A DNA stretch of 64,000 nt from positions 1 through 64,000 of the forward strand of contig NZ_RJKN01000009.1 of the NCBI RefSeq assembly GCF_003751265.1. The letters run 5' to 3'. The notes beneath the pieces are model-generated. The model worked only from the letters and a program-made list of their open reading frames with translations, did not search any database and had not been told where the DNA came from. Within the stretch, counting starts at the first letter, position 1; each line of letters opens with the position of its first letter. The position numbers were made by a program, and so were the translations under genes. Of this stretch, positions 19,510 through 33,414 are shown one piece after another. Source of the DNA: Pseudokineococcus lusitanus. Lineage in GTDB: Bacteria; Actinomycetota; Actinomycetes; Actinomycetales; Quadrisphaeraceae.

Positions 19510-20495
19510 GGCCGGTGGGCGTGGCCGACGGCCTCGCCGAGGGACGCGAGGCCCCGCTCCGCGAGCAGGGACCGCAGGCCGGCGTCGACCCGCGCGGGGG
19601 TCGACGGGTCCGCGAAGAGCGCCGTCCCCACCTGGACGGCGCTCGCCCCCGCGAGGACGAGCTGGAAGGCGTCCTCGGGGCCCGCGACGCCGCCGGTGCC
19701 GACGACGGGCACCTCGGGCAGCAGGCCCGCGAGCATCGCCGCGCGCAGCTGCCAGACGCACCGGACGGCCACCGGACGCACGGCCGGGCCGGACAGGCCG
19801 CCGGTCGTCACGGCGAGCCGCGGCCGCATCGTCCGGACGTCGATGTCGACGCCGAGCAGCGTGTTGATGGCAGTGAGCCCGCTGGCCCCCGCCTCGACGC
19901 AGGCGCGGGCGATGCCGACGAGGTCGGTGACGTCGGGCGACAGCTTGGCGAGGAGGACGACGTCGTCGCCCACCGCCGCGCGGACGGCCCGCAGCACCGC
20001 GGCGCTGCTGCCCGGGTCGCAGGCGAAGACGAGCCCGCGGTTGGCGACGTTGGGGCACGAGATGTTGACCTCGAGCGCCGCGACGCCGGCCGCGGCCGGG
20101 GACGTGACGACCCGGCGGGCCACCTCGCCGAACTCGTCCGGGTCGCCGCCGGCCACCGAGACGACGGCGGTGGCGCCGGCCGCGGCGAGCCACGGCAGGT
20201 CGTGCTCGACGAGCGCGTCGACGCCGCCGCCCTGCAGGCCGATGGAGTTGAGCATCCCCGCGGGCGTCTCGGCCATGCGCGGGGTGGGGCGTCCGGAGCG
20301 GGGCGCGAGCATGACCGACTTCGTCACGACGGCGCCGAGCGCGGCGACGTCGGTGAAGGCGGCGAGCTCGCGGCCGGCGGCCGCGCAGCCGCTCGCCGTC
20401 ATGACGCCGGACCGCAGCCGCACGCCGGCGAGGTCGGCCGAGAGGTCCACGTCCTCGGGCGCGAGCCCGGGCCGGACGTCGGTCGCGGCGCTCAC
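19506..20495 (-). CDS. pyrD: Dihydroorotate dehydrogenase, class 1B catalytic subunit
   Basis: PyrD oxidises dihydroorotate to orotate with FMN. The 329-residue protein starts [20 protein letters not shown] from GTG 20495, overlapping the pyrK stop (GTGA). Marks are the substrate loop TKSVMLAPRSGRPTPRM, NSIGLQ, and NISCPNV, whose catalytic Cys (instead of Ser) defines class 1. LAKLSPDVTDL and VGTGGVAGPEDAFQ follow. Adjacent pyrK makes this the NAD-linked class 1B heterotetramer, unlike the quinone-linked class 2 enzyme of many actinobacteria. Confidence 0.95.
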   Translation of the reverse strand: MSAATDVRPGLAPEDVDLSADLAGVRLRSGVMTASGCAAAGRELAAFTDVAALGAVVTKSVMLAPRSGRPTPRMAETPAGMLNSIGLQGGGVDALVEHDLPWLAAAGATAVVSVAGGDPDEFGEVARRVVTSPAAAGVAALEVNISCPNVANRGLVFACDPGSSAAVLRAVRAAVGDDVVLLAKLSPDVTDLVGIARACVEAGASGLTAINTLLGVDIDVRTMRPRLAVTTGGLSGPAVRPVAVRCVWQLRAAMLAGLLPEVPVVGTGGVAGPEDAFQLVLAGASAVQVGTALFADPSTPARVDAGLRSLLAERGLASLGEAVGHAHRP

Positions 20496-21510
20496 CGGGC
20501 TCCCCCGACGGCGGCGACGGGCGCGGGGGCGCCGACGGCGTCGTCCGGCACCCGGGCGCCGACCCCGGCGGGCCGCTGCGGCGCCGGGGCGCCGATCGCG
20601 TCCCAGCGCAGCCGCTCGCCCGGGAATACGGGGCCGTCGGTGCAGGCCCGCACCATGCGCGTGCGGCCGTCGTCGCCGACGACCGGCAGGACGCACGTCA
20701 TGCAGACGCCGATCCCGCAGGCCATCGACTCCTCCGTGGCCAGCTGCGTGCTCGCACCGGCCGCGGCCGCGACCACGTGGACGGCCCGCAGCATGGCCAT
20801 CGGGCCGCAGGCGAGGACGTGGCGGGCGCCCCCGGCGGCCAGCAGCGGGCCGAGGACGTCCGTGACGCGGCCGCGGGTGCCGGCCGAGCCGTCGTCGGTC
20901 GTCACGTGGACGGCGTCGACGGGCGCGTCGAGGACGCCGTCGTCGGCGGCGGGCGTGGTGTCCCCCAGCAGCCGCTCGCGCGTGGCGGCCCCGACGACGA
21001 GGTCGACCCGGCTCCCCCGCCGCCGCAGGAGGCGGCCGACCCAGGCCAGCGGCGCGGCGCCGTAGCCGCCGCCGACGAGGACGACGCCCTCGCCCGCGGG
21101 TGGCAGCGCGTACGGGCGGCCGAGGGGGGCGACCACCGACAGGCGGTCCCCCTCGCGGAGGGCCGCGACGCGCGCCGTCCCCGCGCCGGCCACGGCGACG
21201 ACGAGGTCGAGCGTGCCCGCGGCCGGGTCGGCCGCGGCGATCGAGAACGAGCGGCGCAGGAGCATCCCGGAGTCGCCCGTCGAGCACGCGGCGAACTGGC
21301 CCGGCCGGGCCGCGGCGGCCGCCGCGGGCGCGTGGACGACGAGACGGGTGCACGCGCCGTCGGGGCCCGCGGAGAGCACCGGGGCGTCGACGAGGACGGC
21401 GCCCGCGGACGGGCCGGCCTCGTCCGCCGGGTCGACGAGGTCCGCCGGGTCGCCCGCCGCGCCCGGCGTCACGACCCCGAGCGGCTCCGGGGCCCCGCCG
21501 CCGACGACGC

Positions 21511-21514
<4 letters not shown>
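20492..21514 (-). CDS. pyrK: Dihydroorotate dehydrogenase electron-transfer subunit
   Basis: PyrK passes electrons from PyrD to NAD through FAD and a 2Fe-2S cluster. The 340-residue protein has the FAD-binding motif [10 protein letters not shown], the NAD-binding glycines [13 protein letters not shown], and the cluster Cys set in [12 protein letters not shown] with a fourth Cys in [10 protein letters not shown]. The GTG at 21514 overlaps the carB stop (GTGA). The first 30 residues are a Gly/Pro/Asp-rich extension, and the tail after the cluster is Pro/Ala-rich, so the protein is longer than the usual length of about 260. Confidence 0.94.
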
Positions 21515-24866
<3,352 letters not shown>

Positions 24867-24867
<1 letters not shown>

Positions 24868-26186
24868 CAGGCGTTCTCCTCGGTGGTGCGCGACGGCGCG
24901 GAGGGGCTGGGGGTGTCGGGGGTCGTGCGCGGCGCGGCCATGAGGTCGCAGAAGCGGTCGAAGAGGTAGCCGGCGTCGTGCGGGCCGGCCGCCGCCTCGG
25001 GGTGGTACTGGACGCTGAAGGCGGGCGTGTCGAGGCACCGCAGGCCCTCGACGACCCGGTCGTTGAGGCACCAGTGGCTGACCTCGGCCCGGCCGAAGTC
25101 CGTGGGGAACTCCTCGCCGATGGGCGCGTCGACGGCGAACCCGTGGTTGTGCGCCGTGATCTCGACGGAGCCGGTGGCCGTGTCGATGACGGGCTGGTTC
25201 ACCCCGCGGTGGCCGTAGGTGAGCTTGTAGGTCCCGAGCCCGAGGGCGCGGCCGAGGAGCTGGTTGCCGTAGCAGATGCCGAAGAACGGCAGCCGGTGCG
25301 CGAGGACGTCGCGGAGCACGCCGACCTCGTGCTCGGCCGCGGCCGGGTCGCCGGGGCCGTTGGAGTAGAAGACGCCGTGCGGCTGCAGCGCGAGGACGTC
25401 CTCGGTGCTCGACGTCGCCGGCAGCACGTGCGTGCGGACGCCGCGGCGCGCGAGGTGCCAGGGCGTCCGGGACTTGATGCCGAGGTCCAGCGCGACGACG
25501 GTCAGCGGCCGCCCGTCCGCGCCGGTCCGCGGCTCGCCCTCCGCCTCGACGAGGTACGGCTCGGGCGTCGTCACCTCGCCGGCGAGGTCGGCGCCGCGCA
25601 TGGCCGGCGCGTCGAGCACGCGGACGAGCAGCTCGGACGTCTCGAGGCGGCGGCCGGTCGTCGGCTCGCGGAGCGCGTCGCCGGAGAAGACGCCGACGCG
25701 CATGGCGCCCCTCTCGCGCAGGTGGCGGGTCAGCGCCCGGGTGTCGACCCCGCTGATGCCCACGACGTCCTGGGCGGCCAGCTCCTCGTCGAGGCTGCGC
25801 CGGCTGCGCCAGCTCGACGGGCGCCGCGCCGGGTCGCGGACGACGAAGCCCGACACCCAGATGCGGCCGCTCTCGTCGTCCTCGTCGTTGACGCCCGTGT
25901 TGCCCACGTGCGGGGCCGTCATGACGACGACCTGCCGGTGGTACGACGGGTCGGTCAGGGTCTCCTGGTACCCGGTCATGGCGGTGCAGAAGACCGCCTC
26001 GCCGACGGTCGTGCCCGTGGCGCCGTACGCCCGGCCGGTGAAGGCGCGGCCGTCCTCGAGGACGAGCACCGCCTCGCCGCCGCCGGGCGCCGGGACGTCC
26101 ACGCGGGTCGCCGGCTCGTGCTCGGTCACCTCGTCGAGGTGCCCGACGTGGTGGGGGGCGCCCCGGCCCGCTGTCGTCGCGCTCAT
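24867..26186 (-). CDS. carA: Carbamoyl-phosphate synthase small subunit
   Basis: CarA is the glutaminase that supplies ammonia to CarB. The 439-residue protein has the N-terminal small domain ([35 protein letters not shown], and [20 protein letters not shown]). The class I amidotransferase domain has the nucleophile Cys in [18 protein letters not shown] and the His-Glu pair in VQYHPEA. The ATG 26186 overlaps the upstream gene (ATGA). The first 40 residues before EAVLVLEDG are extra compared with most family members, so a shorter protein from a downstream start is possible. Confidence 0.97.
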
Positions 26187-26794
26187 GCCCTCTGCTCTCC
26201 CTGCTCTCGTCCGTCCTCGTGCGTGCCGTCCGCGGGCCCCGGGGGCCCGGGGGGTGCGTCCCGGCGGGCCAGCAGCCCCGCCAGCGCCGCGACCAGCGCG
26301 TCGGCGTCGTCGTCGCGCCGCAGGCGCAGGCCGGTGTCGACCGGCAGGCCGCCGCCGGTCCCGCCACCGTCCGCGTCCCCCGGCGCGTCCTCCCCCAGCG
26401 ACCAGGTGAGGACGACGAGCCCCTCCCGGTCGACGTACTTGCCCGCCATCCCCCGCTCGCGGCGGACCCGGACCAGGGTGCCCGCGGGCACCCACAGGAC
26501 GTCCTCGCCGTCGCGGGCGACGGAGACGCCGTCCGCGAAGACGCCCACCTCGCAGGCGCTGCGCCGCCCGAGCCCGTGGGCGACGACGCGGTCGAGCCAG
26601 TCGCCCTCGGTCGTCGTGCTGACGTAGACGCCCTCGCGCGGCTCGAGCAGCACCTCCCCCGGGTCGGCGGGGGCCGGCAGCGGCGCGGGGACCCCGGCCT
26701 GCCGGCGCTGGCGGCGCCGCCACCCCCACCACATGAGGGCCCACAGCACCGGGATCGCCAGGAGGACGAGGATGCCCGCCTGGGTCTCGCTCAC
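26183..26794 (-). CDS. PH-like membrane protein of the pyr operon (Rv1382-type)
   Basis: This 203-residue protein starts [20 protein letters not shown], a single N-terminal membrane helix followed by a basic [11 protein letters not shown] stop-transfer. A soluble beta-rich domain follows, with motifs [20 protein letters not shown] and [20 protein letters not shown]. The Gly/Asp-rich tail is low complexity. A gene of this type lies between pyrC and carA across actinobacteria (for example Rv1382 in Mycobacterium tuberculosis) and is described as a PH-like or export-related membrane protein; its job is unknown. It overlaps both neighbours by four bases (GTGA and ATGA), so it is translated with the pathway enzymes. 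Confidence 0.8.
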   Translation of the reverse strand: MSETQAGILVLLAIPVLWALMWWGWRRRQRRQAGVPAPLPAPADPGEVLLEPREGVYVSTTTEGDWLDRVVAHGLGRRSACEVGVFADGVSVARDGEDVLWVPAGTLVRVRRERGMAGKYVDREGLVVLTWSLGEDAPGDADGGGTGGGLPVDTGLRLRRDDDADALVAALAGLLARRDAPPGPPGPADGTHEDGREQGEQRA

Positions 26795-28164
26795 CCGGGC
26801 CGCCCGTCCTCGTCGGGGTCGCCCACGAGGGCACCGCCGACGACGGTCGGCCGGCCGCGCAGCACCGTGGCCACGACGGCGCCGGGCAGCTCGAGCCCGC
26901 GGAAGGGGCTGTTGCGGCCCTGCGTCGCGTGCCGCGCCGGGTCGACGACGCGGCGCGCCGCCGGGTCGACGAGCACGAGGTTGGCCGGCTCGCCGACCTC
27001 GAGCGGGCGGCCCTGGTGCCCCAGGCGGCCGATGCGCGCCGGCGCCTGCGACATGACGCGCGCGACGTCGGCCCAGCCGAGCAGGCCGGTCTCGACGAGC
27101 GCCTCCTGGACGACGGACAGGGCGGTCTCGAGCCCCGTCATCCCCATGGCGGCGGCCGCCCACTCGCAGTCCTTGTCCTCGACCGGGTGGGGCGCGTGGT
27201 CGGTGGCGACGACGTCGACCGTGCCGTCGGCCACGGCCTCGCGGAGCGCCTCGACGTCGGCGCGCGTCCGCAGCGGCGGGTTGACCTTGTAGACGGGGTC
27301 GTAGCCGCGGACCAGCTCGTCGGTGAGGAGGAGGTGGTGCGGCGTCACCTCGGCGGTGACGTCGACGCCGCGGGCCTTGGCCCAGCGGACGACCTCGACG
27401 GACCCGGCGGTCGAGAGGTGGCAGACGTGCAGCCGGGAGCCGACGTGGTCGGCGAGCAGCACGTCCCGGGCGATGACGGCCTCCTCGGCCACCGCGGGCC
27501 AGCCGCGCAGCCCGAGCACGGAGGAGACGACGCCCTCGTGCATCTGCGCGCCCTCGGTGAGGCGCGGGTCCTGCGCGTGCTGGGCGACGACGCCGTCGAC
27601 CGAGCGCACGTACTCCAGCGCCCGCCGCATGAGGACGGGGTCGGCGACGCAGCGGCCGTCGTCGCTGAAGACGCGGACGCGCGCGGCCGACGACGCCATG
27701 GCCCCGAGCTCGGCCAGCCGCTCGCCGCCGAGACCCACGGTCACGGCGCCGACGGGGTGGACGTCGACGAGGCCGACCTCGCGGCCGAGCCGCCACACCT
27801 GCTCGACGACGCCGGCGGTGTCGGCGACGGGGTCGGTGTTGGCCATGGCGTGCACGGCCGTGTACCCGCCGAGCGCCGCGGCCCGCGACCCGGTGCGGAC
27901 GGTCTCGGCGTCCTCGCGGCCGGGCTCGCGCAGGTGCGTGTGGAGGTCGACGAGGCCGGGCAGGGCGACGAGCCCGGCGCCGTCGAGCACCTCCGCGCCC
28001 GCGGGCGCCTCGAGCGTGCCGCCGGGGCCGGTGCGCGCGACGAGACCGCCCTCGAGGAGGAGGTCGGTCGGGGCGCCGCCGAGCAGCGCCGCGCCGCGGA
28101 CGAGCACGGGGGCGACGTCGCGGCCGGCCGGCCCGGCGGTCGGGGACGGGGTGGGGGTGCTCAT
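26791..28164 (-). CDS. pyrC: Dihydroorotase (PyrC, class I)
   Basis: Dihydroorotase closes carbamoyl aspartate to dihydroorotate. The 457-residue amidohydrolase has the metal-binding motif [28 protein letters not shown], the CHLSTAGS His, TPHHLLL, and the catalytic Asp in [32 protein letters not shown] marks the C-terminus. The ATG 28164 overlaps the pyrB stop (ATGA). The first 25 residues are a low-complexity extension. It is probably an active enzyme, not a pseudo-dihydroorotase, because the metal ligands are intact. Confidence 0.97.
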   Translation of the reverse strand: MSTPTPSPTAGPAGRDVAPVLVRGAALLGGAPTDLLLEGGLVARTGPGGTLEAPAGAEVLDGAGLVALPGLVDLHTHLREPGREDAETVRTGSRAAALGGYTAVHAMANTDPVADTAGVVEQVWRLGREVGLVDVHPVGAVTVGLGGERLAELGAMASSAARVRVFSDDGRCVADPVLMRRALEYVRSVDGVVAQHAQDPRLTEGAQMHEGVVSSVLGLRGWPAVAEEAVIARDVLLADHVGSRLHVCHLSTAGSVEVVRWAKARGVDVTAEVTPHHLLLTDELVRGYDPVYKVNPPLRTRADVEALREAVADGTVDVVATDHAPHPVEDKDCEWAAAAMGMTGLETALSVVQEALVETGLLGWADVARVMSQAPARIGRLGHQGRPLEVGEPANLVLVDPAARRVVDPARHATQGRNSPFRGLELPGAVVATVLRGRPTVVGGALVGDPDEDGRPG

Positions 28165-29117
28165 GCGGGGTCCTCTCCGGCGAGCAGGAGGTACAGGGCG
28201 GCCATGCGGACGGCGACGCCGCTCGACACCTGCTCGACGACGGTCGAGCGGGGACCGTCGGCGGCCTCCGCGGAGATCTCGAGGCCGCGGTTCATCGGGC
28301 CGGGGTGCATGACGAGGGCGTGGTCGGGCAGCAGCCGCAGCCGTCGCCCGTCGAGGCCGAAGCGCCGCGCGTACTCCATGGCCGAGGGGAAGAAGCCGCC
28401 CCCGCCCATCCGCTCGCGCTGGACCCGCAGCGCCATGACGGCGTCGACGTGCGGGAGGACGGCGTCGAGGTCGAACGTCGTCGCGCACGGCCACGTCCCG
28501 ACGCCGACGGGCAGCAGCGTGGGCGGCGCGACGAGCGTCACCTCGGCGCCGAGAGTGGTGAGCAGCAGGACGTTCGAGCGCGCGACGCGGCTGTGGAGGA
28601 CGTCGCCGACCACGGCGACCCGGACGCCGTCGAGGCCGCCGTCGGCCGGGCCCGCCCAGCCGCCGGCCCGGAGGCGGCGGCGCAGCGTGAAGGCGTCGAG
28701 GAGCGCCTGGGTGGGGTGCTCGTGCGTGCCGTCGCCGGCGTTGAGCACGGTGAGGTCGCACCAGCCGGCGTGCGCGAGACGGTGGGCCGCACCGGAGGCC
28801 GGGTGCCGCAGCACGACGGCGTCGGCGCCCATGGCCTGCAGCGTCAGCGCCGTGTCCTTGAGCGACTCGCCCTTGGAGACGCTGGAGCCCTTGGCGGAGA
28901 AGGTGATGACGTCCGCGGACAGCCGCTTGGCCGCGGCCTCGAAGGAGATCCGGGTCCGGGTCGAGTCCTCGAAGAAGAGGTTGACGACGGTGCGGCCGCG
29001 CAGGGTCGGCAGCTTCTTGATCTCGCGGACCTGGGTGGCGGCCATCTGCTCGGCGACGTCGAGCAGCGCCAGGGCGCCGGCGCGGTCGAGGTCGGCGGCG
29101 GACAGGAGGTGCCGCAT
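28161..29117 (-). CDS. pyrB: Aspartate carbamoyltransferase catalytic subunit
   Basis: PyrB condenses carbamoyl phosphate with aspartate. The 318-residue protein begins [20 protein letters not shown]. It has the carbamoyl phosphate loop [20 protein letters not shown], the loop [20 protein letters not shown], and [28 protein letters not shown] and [13 protein letters not shown]. The ATG 29117 shares one base with the pyrR stop (TGATG). No regulatory subunit gene (pyrI) is present, as expected in this phylum. Confidence 0.98.
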   Translation of the reverse strand: MRHLLSAADLDRAGALALLDVAEQMAATQVREIKKLPTLRGRTVVNLFFEDSTRTRISFEAAAKRLSADVITFSAKGSSVSKGESLKDTALTLQAMGADAVVLRHPASGAAHRLAHAGWCDLTVLNAGDGTHEHPTQALLDAFTLRRRLRAGGWAGPADGGLDGVRVAVVGDVLHSRVARSNVLLLTTLGAEVTLVAPPTLLPVGVGTWPCATTFDLDAVLPHVDAVMALRVQRERMGGGGFFPSAMEYARRFGLDGRRLRLLPDHALVMHPGPMNRGLEISAEAADGPRSTVVEQVSSGVAVRMAALYLLLAGEDPA

Positions 29118-29713
29118 CAGCGGGTCCCTCCCCCGGTGCGGCGCGCCCCCGCGTCGCGGTCCTCGGGGCCGCGGATCACGACGGCGTCGTCGACCCCGTC
29201 GACCTCGCGCAGGAGCACGCGGACCTGCTCGTCGGCCGCCGTCGGGAGGTTCTTGCCGACGTGGTCGGCCCGGATCGGCAGCTGGCGGTGGCCGCGGTCC
29301 ACGAGGACGGCGAGGCGCACGGCGCGGGGGCGGCCGAGGTCGGACAGCGCGTCGAGCGCCGCGCGGACGGTGCGGCCGGAGGCGAGGACGTCGTCGACGA
29401 GGACGACGACGCGGTCGTCGACGCCCCTGGCCGGGACGGCGGTGCGGCCGAGCGCGCGCACGGGCCGGCGGCGGAGGTCGTCGCGGTGCATCGTGACGTC
29501 GAGGGAGCCCCAGAGGTCCTCGACCGGGCCGGCGCCCGGCTCGGCGGCGACGAGCCGTTCGGCGACACGGCGGGCGAGCTCGGTCCCCCGCGTCGGGATG
29601 CCCAGGAGGACGAGGTCCTCGGGGCCGTGGTTGCGCTCCAGCACCTCGTGGGCGATGCGGGTGAGGATGCGGCCGATCTCGGCCGTCTCGAGCACCGGGC
29701 GGGCAGACGCCAT
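29117..29713 (-). CDS. pyrR: Pyrimidine operon regulator / uracil phosphoribosyltransferase
   Basis: PyrR is the first gene of the pyrimidine operon. It binds UMP or UTP and then the pyr mRNA to repress expression, and has weak uracil phosphoribosyltransferase activity. The 198-residue protein has the PRPP-binding loop [20 protein letters not shown] near residues 105-125, [16 protein letters not shown], and [17 protein letters not shown]. It starts at ATG 29713, with the AAGGAG ribosome site about 8 bases upstream inside the PyrR-binding-like sequence. The tail after residue 185 is Arg/Gly-rich. Confidence 0.96.
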   Translation of the reverse strand: MASARPVLETAEIGRILTRIAHEVLERNHGPEDLVLLGIPTRGTELARRVAERLVAAEPGAGPVEDLWGSLDVTMHRDDLRRRPVRALGRTAVPARGVDDRVVVLVDDVLASGRTVRAALDALSDLGRPRAVRLAVLVDRGHRQLPIRADHVGKNLPTAADEQVRVLLREVDGVDDAVVIRGPEDRDAGARRTGGGTR

Positions 29714-29721
29714 GGCGGCGA

Positions 29722-29748
29722 CTCCTTCCCCGCCTCTCGGGACGGAGG
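29722..29748 (-). promoter_or_regulatory. PyrR-binding-loop-like hairpin over the pyrR ribosome site
   Basis: Read on the minus strand, CTCCGTCCCGAGAGGC is followed by GGGGAAGGAG, ending 8 bases before ATG 29713. The core CCCGAGAGGC followed by AAGGAG resembles the PyrR recognition loop (UCCnGnGAGGYUnnnAAGRG). The AAGGAG is also the Shine-Dalgarno sequence, and 5' CTCC can pair with its GGAG. PyrR binding would therefore block ribosome access, a translational mode described for mycobacterial PyrR. Confidence 0.65.
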
Positions 29749-29936
29749 TAGAAGGACGTCGGTCGCCCGACGCTAGCGCACGGGGCGGGAGGCTCCGGAC
29801 GACGGGCGGGCGGGGCAGATCCGGACAGCGAGTACCCTTCCGGCGCAATCACTCCCCGGTCGGGCACCACCCGTCACGGACGGGTGCGATACGTCCACCG
29901 TCCGGGCGACCCGAGGGGTCGGAGGCACTGAAGCGC

Positions 29937-29962
29937 TTGACGGTCCGGTGACGCTGAGTGAC
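29937..29962 (+). promoter_or_regulatory. bldD promoter candidate with perfect BldD box
   Basis: TTGACG (29937-29942) is a -35-like element. At 29948-29962 the sequence GTGACGCTGAGTGAC matches every fixed position of the BldD operator consensus nTnACnC(A/T)GnGTnAn. The operator lies between the -35-like element and the -10 region, where bound BldD would block polymerase. The -10 (GACGAT, 17-bp spacing) is weak. BldD autorepression is known in Streptomyces. Confidence 0.75.
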
Positions 29963-30032
29963 GATCCTGGGGAACGGTCCGGGGGGACGGGACGCACCAG
30001 TGCCGGCCCGGCCGTCGTGAGAGGGGCATCAG

Positions 30033-30533
30033 GTGGCAACGGAGTACGCGAAGGTGCTGGGCAACCGGCTCCGGTCCGTCCGGACCCGGCAGGGGCTCTC
30101 GCTGCAGGGTGTCGAGGCGAAGTCGCAGGGCCAGTGGAAGGCCGTCGTCGTCGGCTCGTACGAGCGCGGGGACCGCGCCGTGACGGTGCAGCGCCTGGCG
30201 GAGCTCGCGGAGTTCTACGACGTCCCGGTCACGGCGCTGCTGCCGGAGACCACGCCCGGCGAGACGGCGCTGCCGCCGCCCCGCCTCGTCCTGGACCTCG
30301 AGGCGCTGCGCCGGGTCCCGACGGAGCAGTCGGGCCCGCTGCTGCGCTACCTCGCCGACATCCGCGAGGCGCGGGGCGACGAGCAGACCGACGAGATGCC
30401 GATCCGGGTCGACGACCTGCGCTCGCTCGCGGTGATCTTCGACCTGCCGCCGTCGGCGCTCACCGAGCGCCTCATCGGCTGGGACGTCCTCGACGAGGAG
30501 GCCCGGCGCGCCGTGGCGCTGCCGGACGTCTGA
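30033..30533 (+). CDS. bldD: Developmental / c-di-GMP-responsive regulator BldD
   Basis: BldD is a c-di-GMP-bound repressor that controls development in Streptomyces and related genes elsewhere in actinobacteria. The 166-residue protein has an N-terminal XRE-type helix-turn-helix domain (residues 5-75: LGNRLRSVRTRQGLSLQGVE, KAVVVGSYERGDRAVTVQRL) nearly identical to Streptomyces BldD. A C-terminal domain follows a Pro-rich linker. The c-di-GMP signature RGD-X8-RQDD is present as RGD, eight residues, then RVDD, with one conservative change. The start is GTG 30033 with a GAGGGG ribosome site upstream. It is divergent from pyrR and has its own BldD box. Confidence 0.95.
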   Translation: MATEYAKVLGNRLRSVRTRQGLSLQGVEAKSQGQWKAVVVGSYERGDRAVTVQRLAELAEFYDVPVTALLPETTPGETALPPPRLVLDLEALRRVPTEQSGPLLRYLADIREARGDEQTDEMPIRVDDLRSLAVIFDLPPSALTERLIGWDVLDEEARRAVALPDV

Positions 30534-30553
30534 GCCTCGACCGCCGGCCGCGC

Positions 30554-30597
30554 ACGACGACGGCGCCGTCCCCCGCGGGGGACGGCGCCGTCGTCGT
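30554..30597. terminator. Long palindromic terminator between bldD and nusB
   Basis: A 21-base arm at 30554-30574 is perfectly complementary to 30577-30597, leaving a tiny loop (in practice a 20-bp stem with a 4-base CGCG loop). It lies midway between the convergent bldD and nusB stops, so it probably ends both transcripts. Confidence 0.88.
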
Positions 30598-30636
30598 CCG
30601 TGCTGCTGGTCGGCCCAGGGTCGGGGCCACTGGGGC

Positions 30637-31062
30637 TCAGGCGATGAGCGCGGGCCTCATGGACAGGACCCGTCCGAGGACGCCGTTGACGAAGGCCGGC
30701 GAGTCGTCGGTGGACAGCTCGCGGGCCAGGTCGACGGCCTCGTCCACGGCCACCGGGCCGTCGACGTCGCCCCACAGCACCTCGGCGACGCCGAGGCGGA
30801 GGACGGCGCGGTCGACGTCGGGCATCCGGTCGACGGTCCAGCCCTGCGAGTAGGTCGCGAGGACCTCGTCGACCCGCTCGGCGTGCGCGACGACGAGCTC
30901 CACCAGCTCGACGGCGAACTGCGGCATGGGCGCGGCGCCCGGGTCGGCCGGGTTGGTCGACGCGAGGCGCTGCTGCAGGAGCTCGAGCGGGGGCATGCCC
31001 CGCTGCTCGGACTCGAAGAGGACGTCGAGCGCCCGCTTGCGGGCCTTGCTGCGGGCGCCCAC
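30637..31062 (-). CDS. nusB: Transcription antitermination factor NusB
   Basis: NusB, with NusE (S10), binds boxA RNA and assists rRNA antitermination. The 141-residue all-helical protein starts MGARSKARKRALDVLFESEQ and contains PMPQFAVELVELVVAHAERV, and later DVDRAVLRLGVAEVLWGDVD and DEAVDLARELSTDDSPAFVN before the end GVLGRVLS. It lies 1 base downstream of efp, the typical actinobacterial efp-nusB pair. The pyr genes that commonly follow nusB begin about 0.9 kb further on, separated by bldD on the opposite strand. Confidence 0.96.
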   Translation of the reverse strand: MGARSKARKRALDVLFESEQRGMPPLELLQQRLASTNPADPGAAPMPQFAVELVELVVAHAERVDEVLATYSQGWTVDRMPDVDRAVLRLGVAEVLWGDVDGPVAVDEAVDLARELSTDDSPAFVNGVLGRVLSMRPALIA

Positions 31063-31063
31063 G

Positions 31064-31624
31064 TCAGCTGACGCGGCCCAGGTAGTCGCCCGAGCGGGTG
31101 TCCACCTTGACCTTCGTGCCGGTCTCGAGGAACAGCGGGACGGCGATCTGGTAGCCGGTCTCCACGGTGGCCGGCTTGGTGCCGCCGGTGGAGCGGTCGC
31201 CCTGGAGGCCCGGCTCCGTGTAGGTGACCTCGAGGACGACCGAGGCCGGCATCTCGACGTAGAGGGGCTCGCCCTCGTGCGTGGCGACCTGCGCGGTCGC
31301 GCCCTCGAGGAGGAAGTTGGCGGCGTCGCCGACCGTGGCCTCAGCGATGGTCACCTGGTCGAAGGTGTCGGGGTCCATCCACACGAAGTCCGCGCCGTCG
31401 CGGTAGAGGAACTGCATGTCGCGGCGGTCGACGGTGGCCGTCTCGACCTTGGCGCCCGCGTTGAACGTGCGGTCGACGACCTTGCCGGAGAGGACGTTCT
31501 TCATCTTCGTGCGGACGAAGGCGCCGCCCTTTCCGGGCTTGACGTGCTGGAACTCCACGACGGACCAGAGCTGCCCGTCGATCTTCAGCACGGTGCCGTT
31601 CTTGAGGTCGTTCGTCGAGGCCAC
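31064..31624 (-). CDS. efp: Translation elongation factor P
   Basis: EF-P relieves ribosome stalling at polyproline. The 186-residue three-domain protein starts [20 protein letters not shown] from GTG 31624 (an ACTCCTGTG context gives little ribosome-site help). The loop that enters the peptidyl-transferase centre is [10 protein letters not shown], with Lys at the tip. [20 protein letters not shown] and the C-terminal [16 protein letters not shown] are characteristic. No EpmA/B or YmfI-like modification gene is next to it. Confidence 0.97.
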   Translation of the reverse strand: MASTNDLKNGTVLKIDGQLWSVVEFQHVKPGKGGAFVRTKMKNVLSGKVVDRTFNAGAKVETATVDRRDMQFLYRDGADFVWMDPDTFDQVTIAEATVGDAANFLLEGATAQVATHEGEPLYVEMPASVVLEVTYTEPGLQGDRSTGGTKPATVETGYQIAVPLFLETGTKVKVDTRSGDYLGRVS

Positions 31625-31698
31625 AGGAGTCCGTCCGTCGCGTGTCGAGGGGGCGTGCGGGCGTCCGCCGGGCTCGGCCGCGGCGGGCCCGGCAGGGC

Positions 31699-31756
31699 GC
31701 ACGACGACGGCGCGCCACCCCGGGAGCGGCCCCAGGGTAGCGCGCCGTCGTCGTGC
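31699..31756. terminator. Hairpin downstream of VOC gene
   Basis: A 16-base arm (31699-31714) pairs perfectly with 31741-31756, and the pairing continues inward with one mismatch, leaving a small internal loop. It lies between the VOC stop (31766) and efp (start 31624) and is probably a terminator for the leftward transcript arriving from the VOC gene. Confidence 0.8.
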
Positions 31757-31765
31757 CCTCCCCCG

Positions 31766-32224
31766 TCAGCCGGTGAGGGCGGTGAGCTCCAGGGCGATCC
31801 CGTCGGGGTCGCGGAACTCGAGGATCGCGTAGCCGTCGAGGTCCTTGACGCCCTCGTGGGCGACGCCGAGGCGGTCCAGGACGGCCACGGCCTCGTCGAG
31901 CGCGTCCCGCTGCGGGACCGTGAAGGACACGTGGTCGAGGCCGACCCGGTCCTCGTCGAAGCGGTCGTCGCCCGGCGCCACCGGGCGCAGCCCGAGCAGG
32001 CCGCCGCCGAAGGCGTAGATGACGCCGCCGAAGAGGAAGCCGAGCTGCTCGCGCGTCTGCTCGTCGGCGTCGTCGGGCAGCTCGTAGGCGACGTCGAAGC
32101 CGAAGACGTCGTCGTAGAAGGCCCGCGAGCGGGCGATGTCGCGGACGGTGAGGCGCACGTGGGCGTAGCCGGTGGTGCGGACGTGGGCCCGGTCGGCCTG
32201 GTCGGTCGTGGTGTCGGTCACCAT
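31766..32224 (-). CDS. VOC (glyoxalase/bleomycin resistance-like) family protein
   Basis: This 152-residue protein has two repeated beta-alpha-beta-beta-beta units. The first begins YAHVRLTVRDIARSRAFYDD. The second begins GLDHVSFTVPQRDALDEAVA and ends LEFRDPDGIALELTAL. The His in GYAHVRL and GLDHVSF and the Glu in LEFRDPDGIALE sit where VOC metal ligands usually are. Substrate is unknown: the superfamily includes glyoxalases, extradiol dioxygenases and drug-binding proteins. It lies 54 bp downstream of aroB in the same direction and is separated from efp by a strong hairpin. Confidence 0.85.
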   Translation of the reverse strand: MVTDTTTDQADRAHVRTTGYAHVRLTVRDIARSRAFYDDVFGFDVAYELPDDADEQTREQLGFLFGGVIYAFGGGLLGLRPVAPGDDRFDEDRVGLDHVSFTVPQRDALDEAVAVLDRLGVAHEGVKDLDGYAILEFRDPDGIALELTALTG

Positions 32225-32278
32225 CGGACTGTCGCACGCGACACGTCGGTCGGCAGCCCGGCGCGGGGCTGTCCCCGG

Positions 32279-33370
<1,092 letters not shown>

Positions 33371-33414
33371 CTAGCCAGCGCCCGGAGGCCCTCCCGCTCT
33401 CGCCCGCCGGGCGA

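Larger units (their letters stand above)
29714..30032. other. Divergent regulatory region between pyrR and bldD
   Basis: This is about 320 bases without a gene. It contains the PyrR-like hairpin at the pyrR side and the BldD box with a TTGACG element at the bldD side. I did not find a convincing -35/-10 pair for the leftward pyr transcript; TAGCGT around 29775-29780 on the minus strand is only a weak -10 candidate. A minus-strand frame of 88 codons at 29773-30039 is not believed to be a gene. Confidence 0.7.

Noticed and set aside
29773-30039. Minus-strand frame of 88 codons overlapping the bldD start
   Set aside because: It covers the BldD box and start of bldD, has no family features and no ribosome site.
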